From Agapanthus africanus (lineage: Eukaryota; Streptophyta; Magnoliopsida; Asparagales; Amaryllidaceae), in assembly GCA_030015575.1 (NCBI GenBank), contig CM057338.1, forward strand, positions 132,395,546 to 132,459,545: a stretch of DNA of 64,000 bases, in the 5' to 3' direction. Shown here in pieces: positions 44,001 to 58,321 of this stretch; the first letter of the stretch is position 1, and every line of letters starts with the position of its first letter. The notes under the pieces were generated by a model. The model was not told where the DNA came from. It made no database searches and was given only the letters and a program-made list of their open reading frames with translations. The translations under genes and the position numbers were made by a program.

Positions 44001-47000
44001 GCGGTTCTAGAATGGATTTTTTTTACAGATAATCTGTAAAGATTTCTTGCGAAATACCTGTGATTAATGCTTACAACAATAAGGTGCTCTAGATGAGTTT
44101 TGTGCCATTATTTTCCACTTTTATATATACGAGCTTATTTACCATTTGACTAACGCCTAGTTTCTTCACTTTTATGCCCTAACTAGTCTATAACCAAATG
44201 GCATGGGTTGTATTCGTTGCTTCAGGTGGTGAGTCTGGTGACTCATGTAGCTTAGATGCTCTTTAAATGAAAATTATTGTTCCTTCACATTCCCGCAACC
44301 GGCCTTTATCCCAAAATTTTGAGGTCAACTTTCACACTCCTGCAGGCTGCAGCTAATAGTATAATTTTATGTAATACTTGTTATGGACTATTGAACTGTT
44401 TCCGTTTGAAGCGCATGGCATATTATTGAATTGCAATCAAGTGTATTACGATATATCCAAAATTATGGAGGAAAAGGTTTCCTTTGGATGGCCCCAACAA
44501 TAAGAGATAAAAGGCTTTGTTTCATAGTTGTACAAGATAACTAAATTCATCTCGAAGGTTCTTACTGACTCTTTAACCTATGGTCTCTTAGCCACTATCC
44601 TGTCAGCTGTTCATTTTTCATTGGGCTTAGTAGAAACTTAAAAAGTCGAGCAAATGGAAGCCATACACGTGGTTTCTCGTCCTATCTAACAAGATTAATG
44701 TCTGAAATTCAGACGGCTGAATAAATATACTTTTCCTTTGATTCAAAAGGATTGTGAATACACCATGCCCGGGTATTTCCCAATAATGGGGCCCCATAAA
44801 GACAACTCTAATGGCTGTTTTCCTTTCTTTTGGCCAGGGTCTTCACCTGCAAAGAATATTAAGCTTTTCTCCTATAGTGAGATGAAATCTGCAACAGATA
44901 ACTTTAACCCAAGGAATAAGATAGGTCGAGGTGGGTTTGGAACTGTCTACAAGGTATGATCATTGGTTATTTCATAAAGTTGTTTCTCTTGCTCAGGCTA
45001 ACTAAGTTGGAGCTAATGACGGTTGACCCACTTGAGAATTAAGAGTCTAACTTAGATCTGTTTGTATTCACCTTTGAAACATATCATGGTATTATTCACT
45101 ATATCGACACATTTCATGGTGGAGTAGAAATAAATAAAGATGTAGAAATTCATTTATCATTCCCCGCCGTCTGAAAATGTCTTTAAGGGGAATATAGCAT
45201 GTGGCGTACTGTTGAAGTCAAACCGTACAGTATTTTGATATATTATACTGCATGGCTTAGGTATATCTGTGTACTGTGTTAAGGGTTGCAGAAGAGAAAG
45301 AGGATCTCCTTGCATCTTACCAGAACATGGAGACCAAAGTTGGGTAATTAGAATTTATGGTATGCCTCAAAGAACCCATGCGAAAGATAATTTTTGTTTA
45401 AAATATATCTATTATCAAGAAGCATTCTCACTCTTCGGATCGTCAAGGTCTCTGCCACAATCAAATCAATATATTTGTTAACTTTGTTGCTGCTTCAATT
45501 TTTCTAATGCCAGTTTATGCACTCGTAGGCACTAGGCATGGCGTAAAGTATTATTGATATGAAACATTGTTCAACTCTTTTTTCTTTTTCCCTTGGAGAA
45601 ATTCTTATGGTCTTACCCAGCATTTATTGGGTTTACCATTTGATTTGTGGGGTTTCAATATTTAGTTCATTAATGGTTCAATACATTTAATAATAGATGG
45701 GTTATTATGGTTTATTATGCATCATTAATAACTGAAAATATATCGAAATGTTTACAGTTATTTTACTAGATACTATAACAACCACCCCGGATATCATTAA
45801 TAACTAAGAAAATTGTCGAACTGTTTATTGTACTTTTACTATTTATCTAAGAATATTGCAAAGTTTTAAAATCTCATTTTTCCAAATAATATAAAGTCCA
45901 ATGTTCCGAGCCGAGACGGCTGAATCGGCTCCAATCCCAAAAGTGACCATCTGATGCCGGTTCGATCCCCCAAGATATTAAACCTTGGTCCAAAGTTTAA
46001 AATGGTCTTCATGGATCCTCTCAATATTTCTCAATAAATTGCATTTGTGAAAATTCATTTCTTCAGTAGGTTTGCTATCATTTTTCATACTTGTTCACCT
46101 GAGACTGTCCGACCAGAACCAGATTCATATACACAATTAATCAGATTTGGTTGAATTTACCCGGGCCGGTTCGAGTCGGATCTGGATAAGGTTCAGGTTG
46201 TTAACCCAATTCAGCCCTCATAATTTGTTCACTTTTAGAGTACACATACTCCATAGTCAACAATTACCCATCCCTCTCTCAACCCATTTCTGTCAGAACA
46301 TTCTCCTCGATCCAATAGCTATTTCGACCCCTCCCCTTGTCATCCCCCCCCCCCCCCCCCGTTTTTTGCTTTCCATATTTCTTCCTAAATCAGCGGATGT
46401 AGTCTGCTAATTGTAGGTTGCGGATCTCAATGTCCTTTTCTCACTACATTCTAAGGTTTCGAACAATGGAAGAGCTTCCTTTGTGTTTCCAGTAGTTCAT
46501 TCGCACCTTAATTTGTTCTTGAATGCAAGTGTGAACTCAGACATGGACAGAGTAGAACTGTGCTTGTCAATTTTGTACATGCCTAGATAATATTAGAAAC
46601 TTTTAGCGGTGGCAGCTGGCTGATGGAGACTACACTTACTAACAACTTATCAATCATAGATTGTTAGCTATGGTGATATTCAAATAAAAGAGACGAATTT
46701 TTTAAGTTGTGAATTAAGGAGACAGAAAGATGTCTGAAGAATGTAATGATGTAAGCAACAAATTATAAGAGTTAATGTTGCATTGTTTCCATATCCTAAA
46801 TCATTTGATCAAGCTCAAGCTCTTGTACTATGTTTTAAGTCAATGGTCTGTCTACATAGTGTTTATATCTAAATACAGACTTATCTTTGATACTTCAAAT
46901 CTTCAATTAGGGCGCCAAGTTCTTTGATTCTACGGATCTTGGTAATGGACCAATTGCTCGAGATTGGAATGCATTACCTCCCTTTCTAAAAGTTCGATTT

Positions 47001-50000
47001 TAAGCTATTGTCTTATAATAGCTTTATAAATTTGGGTTTTTTGCCCTTGCCCTTGGCAAGGGAAAAAAACCACACTTCATTCTTCACTGAGCGAAGAAAA
47101 TTTACAGATATCTGGTAATAGCCAACATTACAACCGGTTTACTTCACACAATACAGATATCATTGAAGTAGAACATTACAAACATCAATGTTAAAGTAGT
47201 TAGTTTTCTAGTTCAATCCCATATTCTTGTTACAAACCCAAACTAAAATTTAACATTACAATATGCAGTTTAGCTTCAGCTACAGCTATAGAAGCTATAA
47301 CCCCCCTCCTTTCTTTACTATTTTCCATGCACGTCAAACCTGAATAAAACATACAACAGTTTATGGAGCATCATATGAGCGATTATGATTGATATACTGT
47401 GATATAAACCCAACACTAAATTCCTGTGTTGATGGCATTACATCTAATAGAGCAATTGTTAATCATGTTTTGTCCTTCAAATTCCAAAAAATAAACATAA
47501 TGTATAGACATAAATACACCTGACACTTGCACGCCCCATTAATTTCCTTCTATCATCGACAGTCCTGCTAACCTTAAGAACACAAAGTTGCAGCCAAAAG
47601 CTCTCCCTGTAGATCTTTCTCTTCTTCTGCTCTTCACAGTCACCCCTGTTGTTGCCTTTTGCCGATAGCACCAGTGACATTCCTTCCTCTAACTTAGCCG
47701 CCAGCACTAGTCACTGTTTTAGTACTTGCTCCATCAACACTTGTTGCGGCTTGATAAGTTATCTTTTTGGAGGGTCTTGCAACTTTTCAATTCCTCATTG
47801 GTTCCGTCCTATATTATCTAATATTATGATTAAAGTAAGATTAACATAAGAGATTATAACTGAGTAAAGACTTAAAAAATACAAAACCTATTGATTTGTT
47901 GTTAGTTGACCAACTACTATAACGTCTAAGTTTTCTTTGACTAGATCTAAATGTTATTGGGGGAAAATGGCCTAACTCCCTAACTTAGAAAAGCAATAGG
48001 TTTAGATCCCTGACCAAAAAAGCAATAGGTGTATATTAACTATTTTTTATGCCAACACCGAACTTTTAGGTAAACTGTTATATTTACCCTTTAAGGTGCT
48101 ATATATATCTTTTAAAGTGCTACATTTATCTTCTAAAGTGCTACATTTATATTGAAATAAGTCAAATGTAATAGATATAGTAATTTTACTAAAAAATGCA
48201 ATAGTTTCCTAGAAGGACAGTGTTGGTATAAAGAATAGTAAATGTACTATAGGGACCTAAACCTATGCTTTTTGGGCCAGGGACCTAAACATATTGCTTT
48301 TCTAAGCCAGGGAGTTAGATCCCATTTCCCCATGTTCTTTTGTTCTGTACACCTTGAATTGTGATCTGACTTCTTATTCTTGCCACATATTAGTATGTGA
48401 TAGTGTGTTCTAATGGCATCACTGCTCTTTTCTTTATCTTTCTCGTCATCCTTCTTTTCTGTTCTTTTTTTTTGGCATGTTTCCTTTAAGGAGGTGACTT
48501 TATATCCGCCAGATCATGCAATCGGATATTTGGTAATCCAGTTCACTTGAAACTTAATTGGAGGTGGGGCCACCTATTCTTATGGAATATGGAACCCCAA
48601 AGAAAACAAGGGGGGAAAGGGTTGTCCGTATTATAGCATTCTTAGATCTTTTCTTGTAATATTCTTAAAAATGCACAATCAGGCAATTAAAATACTGCGC
48701 TTCTCGCATAATTTTTTTAATGAAAGGTAAAACAAAAATGAATGTATCTCTGGCTTGCCTATTTCTTGGTATATATGAGGATTTTTTCCTTCTATAGTAA
48801 GGCATGTAGCGTAACAGGTATACAAATTTATGTTGTCCTTTTGGTATCTTTTTTCTATCTATATTCACGAATTTGTTTCAACCTTGATGAATTTAAAAGA
48901 ATTGTTTTGGTAGTTTATTAATTGAGAAAACAGGGCCTGAAGGGACTCAACTGGCCCTATACTGTAGTGGCCTCTCACATGGACCAGTGGGGCCTGTTGG
49001 CTTTTTTGCAATTAGGCCCCTGGACCCCACTGGTCCATGTGAGAGGTCACTGCAGTTTGGGCCTGCAGGGTCCCTGCAAGCCCCGTTTCCTCTAATTGAT
49101 TAGACAATGAAGTAACAACACTTTAAAAATATTCTGCCGCAAACTCATTTGTATCAGAATGGTTTGCTTTGATACATTCTAGGGAACTCTTAAGAATGGA
49201 ACACTAGTTGCTGTGAAGAAGCTTTCTGCACAATCAAAACAGGGGGTTAACGAGTTTCTGACTGAGATCGATATCATCTCCAATGTTAGGCATCCTAACC
49301 TTGTTGAATTGATTGGTTGCTGTCTTCAGAAAAGCCAGCGGATCCTTGTGTATGAATATGTAGTTAATAACAGTCTTGATCGTGCATTGCTAGGTATGAT
49401 TTCAAATGAGTACCAGACTAAAGGGTTTACATTTTATGATAGAATACAAAATTAAATCAATTTATTTACTTCTCGGGAATTATATATTATGCTTATCGTG
49501 TAGGTCACAACATTGAAAGCGCAAAGCTCAATTGGGAGAAAAGAGCTTCAATTTGTCTGGGCACTGCCAGGGGCCTCACATTTCTTCATGAAGAACTTGA
49601 GCCATATATTGTTCATAGAGACATCAAAGCCAGTAACATTCTCCTTGATGCAAATTTCAGCCCCAAAATCGGAGATTTCGGACTAGCCAAGCTTTTTCCT
49701 GATAACATCACTCATATCAGCACGCGTGTTGCTGGTACAACGTATGCTTTTTTCTTAATAGTAACTAATGATAATCATTACACACACATGCAGGTATATA
49801 TGTTAATATGTATATGTATGTAAGAGAAAACGAAGTATAAAGATTGGCACCGGCCATGTTGATCTCCATGGCCTTAAATATGTGAATAGCAATGTCCATG
49901 TGAATTGGATACTGTTTGACCTTGCATTGGATGATTGCAAAATAAATGGTTTTCTGACAATAGAACATTTCACGATGCTAGAAGAATGGACAAAAAGTAT

Positions 50001-53000
50001 CCAAGAAATATGAAAATTGGTGTATCCATAGTTTAGGATATGGAGATCAATTGGGCGGCACGAATCGTCCAAAAACCCGACAGATTGTTGACTTTTAGAA
50101 CTGCCTTTGTTGACTTTTAGAACCGTCATTAGGAAATAACCTACTATGCCTCTCTCTCCCCCCCCCTCCCCCACCCACATGTATACATGTATGTGTTTGT
50201 GTATGTGTGTCTGTATATGTGTGTATGTATGTGTACACACACACATATGTGTGTGTACACACTGACACGCACATATACATATACATGTATATACATGTGT
50301 GTGTGTGTGTGTTGAAGTAGTTTATGCGGAATTCTTAATGATATGTTGAAACGATTTCAGAAATGTCTCTCTTCCTAATATGTTGTTCTGAAGGATTTTA
50401 GAAGAGTTTTTTTATTCACTTAAATTTTAAATTAATTGTCTTAGTTTGTCCATCTTCTTGTATATGACAAACCATTGTTTTTAACCTTTAAAAGCTTACT
50501 TGGTAACCATGGTTTTCATTAATTAATCTTGAATAGATTAGGACGGTGTTAAAGTTTTTTTTTTAAAAAGTAGAGTAGAATTTAAAGTTAGAGAAGAGTT
50601 GGAGGAGTGATGAGTTTTTACACATGGGTTTTTAATGATAAGTGGGTTCCAACTATAAGACTCAAGCCTTGTTGAGATTTGGCCCATCTTATATCTTATA
50701 CTCATGTGTACTCATGTGTTTCTTTTGTTGTTTCCAATGTGGGACCATCTTTAAAGTCACATCATTTAGTTTTTTACTTTCAACAGATGGAAACTGTGAT
50801 ATGAATGTATAAATCTAAAGAAAAAACACCAACTTCACATACTATATGGATTGTTTGCGAAAAGCAATGAGAACTGCATGAGATCATTTGTCATTCAAAA
50901 ACATTGCCTATGATACTTAAATTTCCAGTTTATCCTTCAGTCTATGTTTGAATCTTGTAGTTCTGTCAGAATAATTTGCGCCGCCATAAATATTAAATAT
51001 CTAATATCTGTAAGATATAAACCTCCCATTATATGGAAGACCTGATGCAAACTTTCGCTTTTGGTGTTCTCTTTTCAGTGGTTATTTGGCTCCAGAGTAT
51101 GCAATGCAAGGTCAGTTAACTAAAAAGGCTGACATTTATAGCTTTGGGGTCCTTGTTCTCGAAATAGTTAGTGGGAGAAGCATATCGGATATACCAAGGA
51201 TGGAAACAGAAAAGTTTCTTTTGGAATCGGTAAGTTTCTCTTATTCATGCATTGCTAGCTTTAATTCACTTAAAGTTATTTTCTAATATTGTATTTGACC
51301 TATCTATTTTCCCGCTATTTTAATTACCAATCAATTTCCATGGTGATTGACAATAAAACATGGATATAAGCATGTTTTCTATATTTTTTTAATAAAAAAA
51401 CCCTATAAATTTACTACAAATATTTGGCATGATAAGCTCTTAGCGTGAAGGCATGACTTTATCCAAATGAATCTGTATTTATCCTTTATTATTGTTTTTT
51501 GAATATGACCTGTGAAGATGATTTGGGGCTTCTAGTTAAATGATTCTAACTTTCTAAGCATGGTGTCTGTTGTGGTGCTTTATACATAACTGGTAAGCTT
51601 GTGATGGTCATTCTTTTGGCAGCTAAAATTGTGATATCATAGGAATATATATTGCCATGAGTAGGATAGTAGAGAGCAGATGGTATTAGAATCTCGTCCT
51701 TTTCGGATAATTGCATGAATGTTACTCCTGATGCTCTGTCTTTGTGAAGTTCTGCTGCAGTTTTTCACTCTAATTTCTCTATATATAGATGCCCAGCAAG
51801 ATGGAAGTGGTTTGTTGTTTCACTTCTGAAGTTGTCTAAGAGCATGAGTAGGATCCTCAAATTATTTATTGGACATTCAAACAGGAGTTTGCATTGTTTT
51901 CATATATTTCATTGCAGATTTTAATGTTGTCTGATTCTCCGATATGAAATATTTTGTTTCTACGATGACAAGAATGACAGGTGCATGTTGTAAAGGAGTG
52001 ATGCTTCCAGTGAAGACTTCTGTTAGTTTGAATCATGGTAGGCAGGATATATCTCTTCCTGGAACATATGTATACATGGGCACACAACATGGATATTACA
52101 CAACAGCGTTAAATTCTTAAAAAGCAGGTCAAAGAAAATAAGTTTCTTATGAATACTTTAATTAACAATTTCTACCTCATTAGTTTAAGTAAAAATACTG
52201 TATTTACACCATCATTTTTTCATATTTGCATGGCTTTATATGGGCAGAAGGTTTTGGCTTTATAATCTTCCATGAAGGGGGTTAATTCATACTCTTACCT
52301 CGAAGTAAATGTTACTCCATCCATTCTTCAACTTTTGTTTAATTCAGTGTTGTCAAGGCGTGAGGTGCTAGCGGGCTCCCATCGTAGTGCCTGAGGCATG
52401 AGGTGATTTAAAGGCAATCACCTCACTGAGTCGCGGCGTTATTATTTTTTCTTTTTTAACAATGCTGATGACAATAGTACATTTTATATGCTTCAAGTAG
52501 ATTTGAAATATTCATGTTTCCTAACAATTGACAAAACCATCTATAAATCCTGGCTTCTTGTAGCAAAAGCATCTAATTTGTATGAGGGAGAGGAGAAAGA
52601 GATTAAGGAAAATGGGAAGAAAATAAATAACGAAAATGAGATAGATTTCAGACCTTAAACTGAGTGTCTGGAAGATGTTGCATGAATGTCAGTTGTGTCT
52701 TTGCTCTGACAAAAGACGACTGGATCACAATCAGGTGGTGAGAGTTGGGCAACTTAGCGGTAAGATAACAATTGGGATGCGCAAGAAATGAGATCCCCCT
52801 TTTCCCGGGTCGAGCGATGGTGTCTCAAAAGCATTTCACTTATTTCTTCTTTAAATTTTATTTTAAATCTATAATGTGAGTAGGTTTATTATTTGAGACA
52901 CCATATTATTTATTGCTTCCTTAGCTACTAGATTATAAACTATTTCATCAAATTCTACTTTAAACTTAATGAATTATTTCAAATCTCAAATTGGTTCAAC

Positions 53001-56000
53001 TGCATTTTATTATTTATTTTGTGATTTTAATTAGTTTTTTTCCCAATCACCAATAGCATCAATCGAGAGTTCCTAATTGATATGCTCCGAAGTAGCTAAA
53101 ACTTCCCAATACTGCTTGATGCTATATGCCGATGCTGATTTGAGATATGAATGGAAGATGAGATTTGCGATATTTGAGTGCATCTTTCATTATTTTCTAA
53201 AATTTAATTCATCCCTTTTGTGAGTTTGCCAACCCTAAGTTTCTCTTACCAAGTTTCTACTCCCACATCTCGCATCCTCAAATTTCTGGTCTGCCCAATT
53301 CAGGTACAACAACAACAACAACTGAGCATTTTATCCCAAGCATATGGGGTAAGCTACATGAACCAACATGAAAATCACGCCGGGTCCAGCACATGAATCC
53401 TCCGCCTCCACTCACTCCTATCGAACAATATACTTTCATTGAGGCCTTTGGCAACCATATCGTTTCGTATCACCTCCATCCATATTTTCTTCGGTCTTCC
53501 TTTTGCCCTTTTGCCATTGTCCATATTGAGAGTATCTATTCGTCGGACCGGTGCTTCCATAAGTCTGCGTCGCACATGACCAAATCATCTTAGCGGGTTT
53601 TCCCGCATCTTCTCCTCCACAGGCGCTACACTAACTTTTGCACGAATATCCTCATTTCGCATCTTATCTTTTCTAGTGTTACCGCACATTCAACGAAGCA
53701 TACGCATCTCCGCTACGTGCATCTTCTGTGTATGATGCTTCTTAGGAGCCCAGCATTCTGTACCATATAATAAGGCAGGCCGAATAGCGCTCCGATAAAA
53801 CTTCCCTTTCAATTTTAACGGAAAGTTACGATCACACAAAATCCATGTTGCACTCCTCCATTTTAACCAACCAGCTTGGATTCTTTGATTAACATCACTA
53901 TCATCACTATCGATCTTTCCATCCTTTTGGATGATGGAACCTAGATATCTAAACCGATCGCTCGGTGATATCTCTTGCTCTTCCAATGATATACCAATAT
54001 GGTTTTGACTTCTCTGTTTACTAAATTTGCAATACATATATGCTATCTTGGACCTGCTCAATCTGAATCCCCGAGATTCCAATGTTTGCCTCCATAATTC
54101 CAATTTGGCATTAACCCCTGCTTTCGTCTCATTTACTAGAATAATATCATCAGTGAATAGCATACACCAAGGTACCTCATCTTGGATAGTTCTAGTAAGC
54201 TCGTCTATCATGATGGTAAACAGGAATGGACTTAATGCAGATCCTTGATGTAAACCAATTGTAATCGGAAAATCACTCGTTAGGCCGCCACAAGTTCTGA
54301 CATTTGCCACTACTCCATTGCACATATCCTTGATTATATCAATATACTTGACGATGACCTCCTTCTTCATCATTGTCCCCCATAATACCTTTCTAGGTAT
54401 CTTGTCGTATGCTTTATCTAAATCAATAAATATCAAATGCAAATCTCTTCTCCTCTCTCGAAAACGCTCGACAAGTTCACGAAGCAAATGAATAGCCTCT
54501 GTCGTCGATCGTCCAGGCATGAACCCAAGCTGGTTCTCTGCTATCTTAATATCCTTCCTTAGCCTGTGTTCAATCACCCTCTCCCAAAATTTCATGGTGT
54601 GACGCATAATTTTTATTCCACGGTAGTTTGAGCAATGTTGAATGTCATCCTTGTTCTTGTAGATAGGTACAAGGATATTTTTCCTCCATTCATTTGGTAT
54701 CTTTTTTGTGTGCCAAATCTTATTAAATAGATCTGTCGGCCATTTAACGTCTATTTCCCCTAAGTATCTCCAAATCTCGATAGGAATCCCATCAGGACCA
54801 ACCGCTTTTCTTAAACTCATTCTGTTCAAAGCTTCTTTAATCTCAGGTAGTCTTATTTTACGCATAAAATCATAGTTTATATCTTGAGATTGAATGACAA
54901 GTCCATCCAAATTCTTAGTAAAGCTCTCATTGAACAATTTGTCAAAATAATCTCTCCACCTTTCCTTGATATCCTCATCTCAAACTAAAACCTTCTGATT
55001 TTCATTTTTGACACACTTCACCGCACATCAGTCTCTGGTCTTCCTTTCCCGCATCTGAGCAATCCGGTAAATATCAATTTCAGCCTCTTTAGTATCTAAT
55101 TTCGCGTACACCTTCTTGTAGACCTTAGATTTAGCTTCCCGAACAGTTTTCTTAACTTTTTAGTCATTTTACACTTCTAAAATCTCTCCACATCTCTACT
55201 TTTCTTCAAATCTTTATAAAATCTCTTTTAATTTTAATAGCATCATTTATTTCTTCATTCCACTATGATGTGTCCTTAAGATGGTGGAGCACCACCTCTT
55301 GACTCACCAAGTAGATTTCTAGTTACCCTCTTGATACAACTAGCTAATTTGTTTTATGTTCTGTCTGAATCATCTTCCGACTACCAATCCGCTTCTTGGA
55401 CTACACGATCTATAAAGCCTTTTGGTTGCCTTCTTTCAATCTCCACCATTTAATTCTAGGCTCCATCTTACGTCTAATATTCCTAAGTCTTTTTCTAAAT
55501 CGAAAATCTGGAACTAAAAGTCTATGTTGAGTGGTTACACTCTCACCTGGCACTACTTTACAGTCGATACAACAATCTCTATCTATTCTTCTCATCAGAA
55601 AAAGTCTATTTGACTAGCACCTGATCTGCTCCTAAAAGTGATAAGGTGGAACCCTCTTTTCCTAAGCCAGGTGTTTGCTAAAATCAAGTCATAAGATAAG
55701 GCAAAATCTAGAATCGAGCCACCTACTTCATTCCTTTGTCCAAAACCAAAACCTCCATGGATAGTATCAAGCCCACTAAGACTAGTACCTACATGTCCAT
55801 TGAGATCACTACCAATAAATAACTTCTCTCCACCAGGTATATTTTGCACCATCTCGTCTAAATCCTCTCAGAATAGACGTTTACTAGCGTCATCAAGACC
55901 TATCTGTGGTGCATAAGCACCAATAACATTAAGGATCTCTTCACCTAGAATAAAGCTTAACCAGTAAAATTCTATCACCTTTTCTCCTAATCTTAACCAC

Positions 56001-58274
56001 ATCCTCAAGCAACCGTCTATTTATGATTATGCCTATCCTATTACGATTTTTATCTCTACCCATATACCAAAGCTATAACCCTAAGGCTCTATGACTCTAC
56101 TCTTTTCATTTACCCACTTAGTTTCTTGCAAACACATAATACCAACTCTCCTCCTAATTATCACCTCCACTAATTCTATTAGTTTACCCGTAAGGGAACC
56201 TATGTTCCAGAAAGCTAGACGGATCCTATGAAACCCTTTCTTATTTGTCACTACACCGGGGTCCGATGTAGCGCGCCGTTTCTGGACAACCTAAAAACCC
56301 TTGCATACTTAACACTACACCCGGGATCCGATATAGCGCATCGCTGAGTAGGGGACGTCCCAACGATATTCTTATTATGGTTCATGTCATAGAATGTGAC
56401 AAAGTTTTACGTTGGCTGTCACAAGCCTACCACAACCCTCACCCTTTCTTTTCCAGACTTGGGACCGGCAACGGTGGGTTTTTTTCAGGTACTATACCAC
56501 TTTAAGCTATGCAAGATGAAGGCGGCAATAACTGGTTGAAGACATCACAAATGACATGTTTTGGTAGGTTCAATATGCTTGTAGCTGAGTGTGAATAGAA
56601 AGTAATCTTCAGATGTCTTTATTAGAAGGTGAGGAACTGAAACAATTATCTTGGCAGCACAGTGGGGTATTGTCGTGACAGATTATGATTTTGAAAAGTT
56701 TCGACTTTAAACAATTATTTTAAATAGCAGGCACTATCATATGGAAATATCTGGAAAAATCATATAGTTTCTTGGTACATAGTGCTAAATCTGTCGGTGA
56801 AGTTAGATTCTCATAAAGAAAGTTTCCAACATGACTAGTTCGTAAAGCCAGTTGAAAATTCTGCGGATCAGAATAGAAAGTCAAGCAAAAATGTTAGCGA
56901 GAGTTGAAAGATCGAGGAAATATCCAACCATACTTCATCTTTTCATTATTTTCCTCTTTTTGGGTCATTATTAAGTTTGGAATATACTAAAAGGCCCATG
57001 TTTGTCATTTTCCTATGAACCGTTGCTGGTTCTAAATTGACAAGCTCATCTTGTTTAGTGAATCGGGTGCCCACAGGAGTGTGAAGAACCAAGTAATCAT
57101 GTTTGATATGTGTCAATACATCGGTCCTCACGATATCTCGAATTAATCAGCTCAATCCAATTTCTACCTCCATTTCCCATTCTTTTTGTCCTTAAGAACA
57201 AGGTTTATATCTCTAGTTAGGTATCATCAGACTTTTCTTTAAGCTCAATCAGTAGACTTTGCAGTTTTTTTGCAATCGCAATACATTCAAGGCTTGTTTT
57301 GTAAATTCTAAATCTTGTAGTTGTAGATTCTAAACTTTTCTCTACCTACCTATATTAAGAATTATTATTTCTTTAGAATCGTCTACTAAAATAATCACGC
57401 ACCACATTAACATCATCATAGATATGTTTACTAAGTTCGTCTATACCTAAAACTAATGTAAATATAATAATGTCTTTATGCTAATGCTTGGGTGTAAGCT
57501 TGTGATGATAAAGATTAAATCTGTCACTCCTTTAATTAACCTCACTGCAGTCATCAGTTCATCTTACATATCTCTAATTACATTAACATACTTATCAATT
57601 GTTTCTTTTCTAGAATCTACCTCCCTCCTCCCCCCCCCCCCCTCTCTCTCCGTGTGTGTGTGAGAGAGAGGGGGCCCTGAAGTGTCCCGATATGATGCAC
57701 CATACAGAGGAGCATACGTGACATGATTCCATTGGACTTTGCATAGTGCTTCTGCACTCTAGTCTTTTTATTGGGTTTTGCACTTAAGTGCAAAAACACT
57801 ATGTAAGGTCTAATGAAATGGTGTCCACATGCTCCACTACATGACATTGTAGGACTCTTGTGTGTGTGTATGAGAATAATGGAGGAAAGATGCCATAGGT
57901 GGGAATTTTCCTTCTATGGCGTCGAAAATGTACGCCCTTCCTCATTTTTTTCGACGATCGGCACCCATCATCCTTCATCGTTATCATCTAAGATGTGGGT
58001 ACAACCAAATTTCAAGTGATTCTACAACTTTTTCACCGTTGATTTAGTGGGTTCAAAATTAACGGTTTACTGACAACAGAACTTTTTACATTGCTAAATA
58101 AACGGTGAAAAGGTTGTAGAATCACATGAAATTTGGTGTACTCACATCTCAGATGATAACGATGAAGATGATGGGTGCCGATCGTCGGAAAAAATGAGGG
58201 AGGGCGTACTTTTTTCGACTCCATAGGAGGAAATTCTCTCTTATGGCATCTTTCCTCCATTATCTCTCTTCTCT

Positions 58275-58321
<47 letters not shown>

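Larger units (their letters stand above)
53304..56490 (-). mobile_element. RTE-type LINE remnant in kinase intron 5
   Basis: On the minus strand the order is an APE endonuclease, a linker, RT, a C-terminal tail, and a very short 3' end closing in a TTG repeat (plus-strand ACAACAACAACAACAAC at 53306-53322). That short 3' end with TTG repeats is typical of plant RTE LINEs. Several in-frame stops and frameshifts make it inactive. It lies antisense to the kinase. The 5' limit is approximate (near 56490) and no clear target duplication was found. Confidence 0.88.

Noticed and set aside
45950..45975. tRNA or SINE at GGTTCGATCCC
   Set aside because: Only a B-box-like word. No A box at the right distance and no acceptor stem.
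49803..50286. His/Thr/Tyr-rich minus-strand ORFs
   Set aside because: Translation of GT/AC microsatellites in kinase intron 4.
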